DNA of 64,000 bases from Celeribacter sp. PS-C1. Lineage in GTDB: Bacteria; Pseudomonadota; Alphaproteobacteria; Rhodobacterales; Rhodobacteraceae. Below are positions 57,877 through 64,000 of the stretch, one piece after another. A program made the position numbers and the translations under genes. Below the pieces are notes generated by a model. It was not told the DNA's origin, searched no databases, and was given only the letters and a program-made list of their open reading frames with translations. Numbering within the stretch: the first letter of the stretch is position 1; every line of letters begins with the position of its first letter. Location of the stretch: NCBI RefSeq assembly GCF_019429625.1, contig NZ_JAHXRW010000007.1:1-64000 (forward strand). The letters are read 5' to 3'.

Positions 57877-59236
57877 TGTTGCCACCCATTTGACCCTCTT
57901 TTCAGCCACCTTAGAAGCGCAGGGACATGTCGTTCTCACCGCCCGCAGCAAACAAGAAGCGCTGGAATTGGCACAAACCCATTCCCCCCGCATCGCTCTG
58001 GTCGATCTCGTTCTACCCGATGGCGACGGCGCGGAATTGATCGAGAGATTGACCTCACGGTGCCCCGAACTGAAAGCCATTGCGGTCACAGCCTTCGCGA
58101 CCGTCGACCGGGCCGTTGCCGCGATGCGCAATGGTGCGGTCGACTTTCTGGTCAAACCGCTGGCTCCGGATCAATTGATCTCTGCGATCGACAATGCGCT
58201 GGCCGGACGCAGCATCGGGACCTTGCCCGGCGAGGCGATTGGCCATGGCGACGGTTTGGAGGGCGCTCTCAGTTCGTCGCAGCCTATGAAAGACGTCTAC
58301 GAGACCATCCGTGCCGTCGCTGGCTCTGCTGCACCGGTGTTCATCACCGGCGAGAGCGGCACCGGAAAGGTCAAGGCCGCGGTCACCCTCCACGCGCAAT
58401 CCGGGTTCCAAGACGGGGCCTTTGTCAAACTCGATTGTTCCACCGCCGATCCGGAGCGGATCGAGGAAGAGCTGCTCGGCCATGTCGCGACATCGGACAG
58501 CCCCGCCAAATCCGGCGCCGTTGAGCGCGCCAACGGCGGCACTCTGTTGCTCGACGAGGTCTGCGCCTTGTCGCCCGCGATGCAGGCACGACTTTTGAAT
58601 GTGCTCCAGACCGGTGAGATCACGCCGCTTGGGGGGCCCTCCCCTTTGCCTGTCTCTTTGCGCCTGATTTGCACCTCCACGCCAGAGCCTACCGAAGAGG
58701 TGGCCGAAGGACGGTTTCGTCCTGATCTGTTCTATCGCCTGAACGTGGTGCCGATCCACCTACCGCCACTGCGCGAGCGCGGATTGGAAGTGATCGAGAT
58801 CGCGGAAACCGAATTGGATCGTCTCTGTGCGCAAGAAGGTCGGAACTTTCGCACCCTCTCCACCCCTGTCAAAGCAATCTTTCTCGAGCACAATTGGCCC
58901 GGCAACATTCGAGAGTTGATGAACGTGCTCTGGAATGTCGCACTTTTGAATGACGGGCCGATTGTGGAGATATCGGACCTGCCCCCCTATCTGCGCGGCG
59001 TCGGCATATCGTCGCCGCCGGGCTCTGACGGCGCCACGCCCCGGTTTCCCGGGCGGGCCGATCCGTTCGAAGGGCGAACTTTGGCAGAGATCGAAAGACA
59101 TGCCATCGAAACCGCAATTCAGTCAGCGGACGGGTCGATCCCGGCGGCAGCAAGGGTGCTCGATGTCTCGCCCTCGACGCTTTACCGCAAACTGGAAACC
59201 TGGGGCAAACCCGTGCGCGGCGCACGCAGAGGCTGA
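57845..59236 (+). CDS. NtrC-family response regulator lacking the GAFTGA loop
   Basis: A 463-residue protein: receiver domain with Asp54 (ALVDLVLP), Lys104; AAA+ domain with Walker A GESGTGK (169-175) and Walker B LLLDEV (Asp237, Glu238), FRPDLFYRLN and WPGNIREL; C-terminal Fis-type helix-turn-helix (ETAIQSADGSIPAAARVLDV). Where sigma-54 activators have GAFTGA after the E-L-x-G-H block, this protein has a shorter VATSDSPAKSGAVERAN. It therefore may not contact sigma-54; Rhodobacter NtrC is a known precedent working with sigma-70. It is coupled to the hybrid kinase gene. Confidence 0.9.
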   Translation: MSHPPILIVDDVATHLTLFSATLEAQGHVVLTARSKQEALELAQTHSPRIALVDLVLPDGDGAELIERLTSRCPELKAIAVTAFATVDRAVAAMRNGAVDFLVKPLAPDQLISAIDNALAGRSIGTLPGEAIGHGDGLEGALSSSQPMKDVYETIRAVAGSAAPVFITGESGTGKVKAAVTLHAQSGFQDGAFVKLDCSTADPERIEEELLGHVATSDSPAKSGAVERANGGTLLLDEVCALSPAMQARLLNVLQTGEITPLGGPSPLPVSLRLICTSTPEPTEEVAEGRFRPDLFYRLNVVPIHLPPLRERGLEVIEIAETELDRLCAQEGRNFRTLSTPVKAIFLEHNWPGNIRELMNVLWNVALLNDGPIVEISDLPPYLRGVGISSPPGSDGATPRFPGRADPFEGRTLAEIERHAIETAIQSADGSIPAAARVLDVSPSTLYRKLETWGKPVRGARRG

Positions 59237-59251
59237 GGCTAGCGCCTCACC

Positions 59252-60010
59252 TCAGACGAATTGTTCGCGTAATAGCCGCTCTTCGAGACCATGCCCCGGA
59301 TCGAAGAGGATGCGGTGTTTCACCTTGGGCTCCGAGGCGATCTCGACCCAGAGCACCTTATCCGTGTGGCGGCTGTCGGCATCGGCCATGACCGGGCGTT
59401 TTTCCGGTTCAAGCACATCGAACCGCACCTTGGCGGCACTGGGCAGCAACGCCCCGCGCCAGCGCCGGGGCCGGAACGCAGCCATGGCGGTGAGGGCCAG
59501 AACGTCCGACCCGATGGGCAGGATCGGCCCGCGCGCAGAATAGTTATAGGCGGTCGAGCCCGCGGGCGTTGAGACCAGAACCCCGTCACAAACCAGCTCA
59601 TCCATGCGGATTTTGCCGTCGATCGAAACCCGAAGCTTCGCAGCCTGCGGCCCCGCACGTAGCAAAGACACCTCGTTGATCGCCAGCGCCTTATGCTCGC
59701 GCCCGTCCTCGCCGCAGGCCACCATAGAGAGCGGGTTGATCACCTCTTCCTCGGCCTCGCGCAAGCGTTCGATCAGATCGTCCTCACGAAACTCGTTCAT
59801 CAAAAAGCCGATGGTGCCGCAATTCATGCCGTAAACCGGCGTGTCGAGATGCATGGTCCCGTGCAGGGTCTGAAGCATGAAGCCATCGCCACCAAGTGCG
59901 ACGATCACCTCGGCCTCCTCCAACGGCACCGCCTTATACTGCGCAGACAGCCGTTCGAACGCGCGCTGCGCGATCTGGGCATCGCTGGCTGCAAAGGCGA
60001 TTTTAACCAT
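59252..60010 (-). CDS. nadK: NAD kinase
   Basis: A 252-residue NAD kinase with the GGDGFML motif near residue 40 (catalytic Asp), NCGTIGFLMNE, and STPAGSTAYNYSARGPI near 150. It makes NADP from NAD with ATP. Length is normal for alphaproteobacteria. It is convergent with the response-regulator gene (15-bp gap) and divergent from glyA. Confidence 0.93.
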   Translation of the reverse strand: MVKIAFAASDAQIAQRAFERLSAQYKAVPLEEAEVIVALGGDGFMLQTLHGTMHLDTPVYGMNCGTIGFLMNEFREDDLIERLREAEEEVINPLSMVACGEDGREHKALAINEVSLLRAGPQAAKLRVSIDGKIRMDELVCDGVLVSTPAGSTAYNYSARGPILPIGSDVLALTAMAAFRPRRWRGALLPSAAKVRFDVLEPEKRPVMADADSRHTDKVLWVEIASEPKVKHRILFDPGHGLEERLLREQFV

Positions 60011-60277
60011 GATGTGTCCCTTTCAGAACCGGTGTTTGGTTTTCAGTATCAAAGCTGATTAGGGATTTCACCTGAATTCCTGCGGGGTTGCGCAATCCTC
60101 CTGTCGTCAAAATTGTGCCCTCAAACGGCCGCGCGGGCGCGGATCGGAAACTTTCGTCGCCGCAAAAGACCCAAACGGGCCCGAATTCATGATCATTATG
60201 CAACGACAAAGGGTTTTCCAAATGTGACAGAATGGCTAAGACAACCGCGACACTCCCAGTCTGCCAAGGAGCATATC

Positions 60278-61573
60278 ATGACGGCCAATGTCCGCGATTC
60301 CGGTTTCTTCACCGAGGCACTCGCCTCCCGTGACCCCGAGCTGTTCGACAGCATCACCAAAGAGCTTGGCCGTCAGCGCCACGAGATCGAGCTGATCGCC
60401 TCTGAGAACATCGTCTCCGCCGCAGTGATGGAGGCCCAAGGGTCCGTCCTCACCAACAAATATGCCGAAGGCTATCCGGGCCGTCGCTACTATGGTGGCT
60501 GTCAGTTCGTCGACATCACCGAGAACCTCGCCCGCGACCGCGCGAAAGAGCTGTTCGGTTGCCAATATGTCAACGTCCAGCCGAACTCCGGCTCTCAGGC
60601 GAACCAAGGCGTGTTCAACGCGCTTCTGCAACCGGGCGACACGATCCTCGGCATGAACCTCGCCTCCGGCGGCCACCTGACTCATGGTGCGACCGTGAAC
60701 CAGTCCGGCAAATGGTTCAAAGCCGTGCAATACGGTGTGCGCCAACAAGATCAGCGCATCGACTATGACGCCGTTGCCGAGCTGGCCCGCGAGAACAAGC
60801 CGAAACTGATCATCGCCGGCGGTTCCGCCATTCCGCGTCAGATCGACTTTGCGAAATTCCGTGAGATTGCCGATGAAGTCGGCGCGATCCTCATGGTCGA
60901 CATGGCCCACTTCGCCGGTCTCGTCGCCGGTGGCGCGCATCCGTCGCCCTTCCCCTATGCCGATGTGGCGACCACCACGACGCACAAGACGCTCCGCGGT
61001 CCGCGCGGCGGCATGATCCTGACCAACGACGTCGAGATCGCCAAAAAGGTGAACTCCGCCATCTTCCCCGGCATTCAGGGCGGCCCGCTGATGCATGTCA
61101 TCGCCGCGAAAGCCGTGGCCTTTGGCGAGGCGCTGCGTCCCGAGTTCAAAGAATACGCCAAGCAGGTGATCGTTAACGCTCAGGCGCTGGCCGATCAGCT
61201 GATGAAGGGCGGTCTGGACATCGTTACCGGTGGCACCGACACCCACGTTTTGCTCGTCGACCTGCGCCCCAAAGATGTGACCGGCAAGGACACGGAAAAG
61301 GCGCTGGAGCGCGCGCATATCACCTGCAACAAAAACGGCATTCCGTTTGACCCGCAGCCGCCGATGGTCACCTCCGGTGTCCGTCTCGGCACCCCTGCGG
61401 GCACGACGCGCGGCTTCGGTGAGGCTGAATTCCGCCAGATCGCCGACTGGATCGTTGAAGTCGTCGACGGCCTTGCGGCCAATGGCGAAGAGGGCAATGC
61501 AGAGGTCGAGGCCAAGGTGAAAGCCGAGGTCGAGGCGCTTTGCGAGAAATTCCCCCTCTACCCGAACTTGTAA
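60278..61573 (+). CDS. glyA: Serine hydroxymethyltransferase
   Basis: A 431-residue PLP enzyme. The Schiff-base Lys237 is in [29 protein letters not shown] and GGHLTHG are substrate and cofactor regions. It interconverts serine and glycine with tetrahydrofolate, in one-carbon metabolism. Start ATG 60278 follows AAGGAG; the in-frame codons upstream lack family similarity. A UUCG-type terminator follows. The 267-bp region before it, shared with nadK, shows no riboswitch I recognise. Confidence 0.96.
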   Translation: MTANVRDSGFFTEALASRDPELFDSITKELGRQRHEIELIASENIVSAAVMEAQGSVLTNKYAEGYPGRRYYGGCQFVDITENLARDRAKELFGCQYVNVQPNSGSQANQGVFNALLQPGDTILGMNLASGGHLTHGATVNQSGKWFKAVQYGVRQQDQRIDYDAVAELARENKPKLIIAGGSAIPRQIDFAKFREIADEVGAILMVDMAHFAGLVAGGAHPSPFPYADVATTTTHKTLRGPRGGMILTNDVEIAKKVNSAIFPGIQGGPLMHVIAAKAVAFGEALRPEFKEYAKQVIVNAQALADQLMKGGLDIVTGGTDTHVLLVDLRPKDVTGKDTEKALERAHITCNKNGIPFDPQPPMVTSGVRLGTPAGTTRGFGEAEFRQIADWIVEVVDGLAANGEEGNAEVEAKVKAEVEALCEKFPLYPNL

Positions 61574-61596
61574 GTTTCGAACATTCGAGACAGGTT

Positions 61597-61623
61597 AAGG
61601 GGCCTTCGGGCCCCTTTTTCTTT
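61597..61623 (+). terminator. Rho-independent terminator after glyA
   Basis: AAGGGGCC and GGCCCCTT pair around a TTCG loop, followed by TTTCTTT. It is a classic strong terminator. Confidence 0.9.
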
Positions 61624-61643
61624 CACAATTGCGATGTTACCCG

Positions 61644-62492
61644 ATGTCTCAGCCCACCACACTTGAACGCCGTCTCGGCGACTGGCTCCGCGCCCGTCTG
61701 CCGCATGTCGTCACTGAATTTGTCATGTTCACGGTCAAAATGGGCTGGGCCTCGCTCTTTGGCGGGCTGCTGTTGATCGCCATGATGGCGACGCATGCGA
61801 TCTGGCAGGACGACTGGCTGATCGCGCGCTATGACGCCCTATTGCTCTACGCGCTCGGCCTGCAAATCCTTTTCCTGATCTTTCGGTTGGAGACACTGGA
61901 CGAGGCCAAAGTCATTCTCCTGTTCCACATGACCGGCACCGTGATGGAGATTTTCAAACTCCACATGGGCAGTTGGGATTACCCCGGCGCTGGGGCAATC
62001 AAAATCGGTGGCGTGCCGCTGTTCTCAGGCTTCATGTATGCCTCAGTCGGTAGTTTCATGGCCCGTGCAATCCGGCTCTTCAACATGCGGTTTGCGCCCT
62101 ACCCGCCCTATTGGGCCTCGCTTCTGTTTGCGCTCGCGATCTATCTGAACTTCTTCACGCATCACTTCGGCCCGGACATCCGCATCGGGCTTTTCATCGC
62201 CTCGCTCATACTTTTTGCCCGCACCCGCGTCTGGTATCGTATCGGCCACTGGCACTGGATGCCCCTGCCTCTGGCCGCCGTGCTCTCTGCTTTTTTCCTC
62301 TGGATCGCCGAGAACATCGGCACGGCAACACGGATCTGGCTCTACAACGGTCAGATCTCCGGCGAGATGGTCAGTTTTTCAAAAATGGGGTCGTGGTATC
62401 TGCTGCTTTACGTCAGCTTTGTCACGGTCACATTGGTGCAGCGCGATGCGCTTTGCCCGAGCGCCTTTACACCAGACCGCGCCAAACCATAA
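61644..62492 (+). CDS. DUF817 family integral membrane protein
   Basis: A 282-residue polytopic membrane protein with about 7-8 helices. Conserved-looking polar motifs are RLETLDEAKVILLFH, FKLHMGSWDYPG, PLFSGFMYASVGSFMAR, and the C-terminal MVSFSKMGSWYLLLY. This matches DUF817 (YoaT-like) proteins of unknown function. The repeated His/Asp/Tyr residues in membrane segments suggest an enzyme or metal-binding site. The start is ATG 61644. Its 3' end overlaps the convergent gene by 26 bp. Confidence 0.82.
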   Translation: MSQPTTLERRLGDWLRARLPHVVTEFVMFTVKMGWASLFGGLLLIAMMATHAIWQDDWLIARYDALLLYALGLQILFLIFRLETLDEAKVILLFHMTGTVMEIFKLHMGSWDYPGAGAIKIGGVPLFSGFMYASVGSFMARAIRLFNMRFAPYPPYWASLLFALAIYLNFFTHHFGPDIRIGLFIASLILFARTRVWYRIGHWHWMPLPLAAVLSAFFLWIAENIGTATRIWLYNGQISGEMVSFSKMGSWYLLLYVSFVTVTLVQRDALCPSAFTPDRAKP

Positions 62493-62838
62493 CCGCCAGC
62501 CCCAGCGCGATGGTGGCAAAAACCACAAAGCCGATCGTCGCGATCAGGTCCAAAACCCGGTTCTTCCGCCTAGTCTTCACATCCTGACGTTCTAGGAAAT
62601 AGCGCAATTCTTTAAAGGCCTTGTCGACCTTTTTATGCGGCACCTGCTGCGCCAGCTTGGGATGCGCTTCCAAAGCCATCGCCTCAATGATGACCGCGGA
62701 CTTCTTACGCGCCCAACGTGGCAAACGGCGGCCTGCGTGTTTCACCTTGGCCTCGAATCCCTCGCCCATACGCACGCCCAAATGGTCGCGCATTAGCGCG
62801 GCAAGCTCATCTGATCTGTGCGTCACGGAATGGTCCAT
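62467..62838 (-). CDS. Hypothetical protein with C-terminal membrane anchor
   Basis: A 123-residue protein. A basic cytoplasmic part (HAGRRLPRWARKKSAVIIEA, VPHKKVDKAFKELRYFL) is followed by a single transmembrane helix near the C-terminus (VLDLIATIGFVVFATIALGLAV). I do not recognise the family with certainty. It overlaps the end of the DUF817 gene and is divergent from the alpha/beta hydrolase gene 52 bp away. Confidence 0.75.
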   Translation of the reverse strand: MDHSVTHRSDELAALMRDHLGVRMGEGFEAKVKHAGRRLPRWARKKSAVIIEAMALEAHPKLAQQVPHKKVDKAFKELRYFLERQDVKTRRKNRVLDLIATIGFVVFATIALGLAVMVWRGLV

Positions 62839-62890
62839 GGGCTTCTTTTAGGGGGTTTGCGACGAGGCGCCAAGGCGCTATCTCTCAACC

Positions 62891-63673
62891 ATGCTGCACA
62901 TTGAATTGACCGGTCAGCCGACCGACGCCTCGCCCCTTTTGATCGTCCACGGCCTCTTCGGCTCCGCCCGCAACTGGGGCGTGATCTCGAAACGCCTCTC
63001 TGACGAACGCCTTGTCGTCGCCGTCGACCAGCGCAACCACGGCGAAAGCCCGCGTTTCCCGACGCAAAGCTATCCGGATATGGCGGGTGATCTGGCTGAA
63101 GTCTTGGAGCCTCTGGTGGCCGAACACGGGCCCATGCACGTCATGGGGCATTCGATGGGCGGCAAGGCGGTGATGGTGCTGGCGCTCACACGTCCTGAAT
63201 TGATCAAGTCGCTGGTTGTGGCCGATATTTCGCCCGTCACCTACAGTCATGACAACACGCCGCTGATTGAGGCGATGCGCAGGATCGACCTGTCCATCGT
63301 GGAGAAACGCTCCGACGCCGACAAACAACTCGCCCGCGATGTGTTGGACGCGGGCGTGCGGGCGTTTTTGCTGCAAAGCCTTGTGGTCAAAGAGAAACGC
63401 TGGCTCTTGAACCTCGACGTGCTGGAAGCCGAGATGCCGAAGATCACCGCCTTCCCCGAGGTCTCCGGGCAATACGACGGCCCCACGTTCTTCCTCTCAG
63501 GCGGCGAAAGCACCTATGTCGAGCGCGATCATCGCGAGCGCTCCAAGGCACTGTTCCCAGAGGCCAAATTCGCATCCATCCCCGGCACGGGCCATTGGCT
63601 TCATGCCGAGAAACCCCGCGAATTCGAGGCCGCGATGCGGGCCTGGATGCATGCCGTCGACGCGAAGGCTTAA
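62891..63673 (+). CDS. Alpha/beta hydrolase (YbfF-type esterase)
   Basis: A 260-residue hydrolase: oxyanion region VHGLFGSARNWG near residue 19, QRNHGESP near 48, nucleophile elbow GHSMGGKAVM with Ser near 93, acidic residue region FFLSGGES and C-terminal His in PGTGHWLHAEKP. It resembles bacterial YbfF/ABHD11 esterases, which act on short acyl esters or thioesters. Substrate unknown. Its TAA overlaps the convergent gene's stop (TTAA). Confidence 0.88.
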   Translation: MLHIELTGQPTDASPLLIVHGLFGSARNWGVISKRLSDERLVVAVDQRNHGESPRFPTQSYPDMAGDLAEVLEPLVAEHGPMHVMGHSMGGKAVMVLALTRPELIKSLVVADISPVTYSHDNTPLIEAMRRIDLSIVEKRSDADKQLARDVLDAGVRAFLLQSLVVKEKRWLLNLDVLEAEMPKITAFPEVSGQYDGPTFFLSGGESTYVERDHRERSKALFPEAKFASIPGTGHWLHAEKPREFEAAMRAWMHAVDAKA

Positions 63674-63858
63674 GAGAATTCTTCCATGATCTTCTTGGCC
63701 ACGACCCACGTCACCGGGATCGCGATCACAAAGCCGATGGCCGCCGCGATCAAAATGGGCTGAAGCGTATCTTTGCCCATCGTCAGCGCCACGACGACGG
63801 CTGTGCCCATCAGGGTGGTGGAAATCAGCGAAAAAAGAATGCCGGCAAGTCGGTTCAT
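63670..63858 (-). CDS. Small two-helix membrane protein
   Basis: A 62-residue protein with two transmembrane segments (GILFSLISTTLMGTAVVVAL and ILIAAAIGFVIAIPVTWVVA) and a short charged tail (KKIMEEFS). Start ATG 63858 with AGGAAGAG upstream; longer in-frame codons are not supported. Similar short proteins in Rhodobacteraceae are sometimes labelled CTP synthetase by error; nothing here supports that activity. An FNR-type box is 62-75 bp upstream. Confidence 0.75.
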   Translation of the reverse strand: MNRLAGILFSLISTTLMGTAVVVALTMGKDTLQPILIAAAIGFVIAIPVTWVVAKKIMEEFS

Positions 63859-63919
63859 GGATCTCTTCCTCATATTCAATCGCGCGCATATGACCTTAAG
63901 ATGATTCCACGATGTTTCT

Positions 63920-63933
63920 TTGATCGGCGTCAA
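63920..63933. promoter_or_regulatory. FNR/FnrL-type box
   Basis: TTGATCGGCGTCAA fits TTGAT-N4-RTCAA, the FnrL consensus with one symmetric deviation. Its centre is 68 bp upstream of the 62-residue membrane-protein ATG; an activator at -41.5 would give a leader of about 27 nt. A gene beginning beyond base 64000 on the plus strand is the alternative target. The rest of 63859-64000 shows no gene I can call. Confidence 0.6.
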
Positions 63934-64000
63934 ATGGCCGCTCAATGAAATGCCTGACATGCGCCGACATCCCTCGTCCGCGACACAGCCTGTCACCCGG

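Noticed and set aside
60011-60277. Possible glycine or folate riboswitch before glyA
   Set aside because: No conserved aptamer core or terminator/anti-terminator pair could be recognised by eye.
63950-64000. Plus-strand frame from ATG 63950 open to the window end
   Set aside because: Only 17 codons are visible, no ribosome-binding site is seen, and a class II FNR site would put transcription start downstream of this ATG. Too little to call.
1-64000. CRISPR array, prophage, transposase or toxin-antitoxin island
   Set aside because: No regularly spaced repeats, integrase/transposase motifs or toxin pairs were found; genes are metabolic and follow lineage-typical synteny.

Overview
This is a GC-rich chromosomal window with gene families and gene orders typical of marine Alphaproteobacteria of the family Rhodobacteraceae (Roseobacter group). 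Pointers are the pcaQ/pcaDCHGB arrangement, two TRAP transporters tied to aromatic catabolism, tandem small MerR regulators before a beta-oxidation set, a PrpE-type acyl-CoA ligase, and small conserved membrane proteins such as DUF817. No phage, insertion sequence or CRISPR array was seen. The only RNA gene found is tRNA-Gly(UCC). The genus is not determined.

Region 1 (1-25841) is a continuous aromatic-acid catabolic block. It starts inside pcaF and runs through divergent pcaQ and pcaD-pcaC-pcaH-pcaG-pcaB (protocatechuate ortho-cleavage), then pobA and a divergent AraC regulator (4-hydroxybenzoate). A long minus-strand operon follows: SDR, enoyl-CoA hydratase/lyase, TRAP DctP-Q-M, MarR, feruloyl-CoA synthase, amidohydrolase, acyl-CoA dehydrogenase. 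It fits uptake and CoA-dependent side-chain shortening of hydroxycinnamates. A second MarR gene and a divergent TRAP system lead into 3-hydroxybenzoate 6-hydroxylase, fumarylpyruvate hydrolase, maleylpyruvate isomerase, gentisate dioxygenase and an unexpected DinB/MDMPI-like protein. A di-haem peroxidase lies convergent at the end.

Region 2 (25900-35400) is mixed housekeeping: tRNA-Gly, a DUF2892 membrane protein behind an SqrR-type palindrome, hotdog thioesterases, SRAP, DUF1992, GFA, a periplasmic 5'-nucleotidase behind a Pho-box-like repeat, a TetR/DUF2798 pair, DUF952, pyrD and a MATE exporter.

Region 3 (35359-43000) holds two MerR paralogues and a fatty-acid beta-oxidation set (acyl-CoA dehydrogenase, GST, thiolase, bifunctional FadJ/FadB-type enzyme).

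Region 4 (43000-51330) has a small protein behind a PhaR-like box, a sulfotransferase, a probable M48-like pseudoenzyme, a SPOR-domain protein and a tightly overlapped nucleoside-salvage operon cdd-deoA-deoB-add-upp.

Region 5 (51331-64000) has malic enzyme maeB, prpE behind five TTTGC motifs, a soluble HK-REC-Hpt protein with an NtrC-like regulator lacking the GAFTGA loop, nadK, glyA, DUF817, an alpha/beta hydrolase and a small membrane protein behind an FNR-type box.

The aromatic pathways, beta-oxidation, PrpE and malic enzyme would together carry plant- or lignin-derived aromatics and short acyl-CoAs into central metabolism. The most distinctive signals are regulatory DNA sites and a few proteins with altered key residues.
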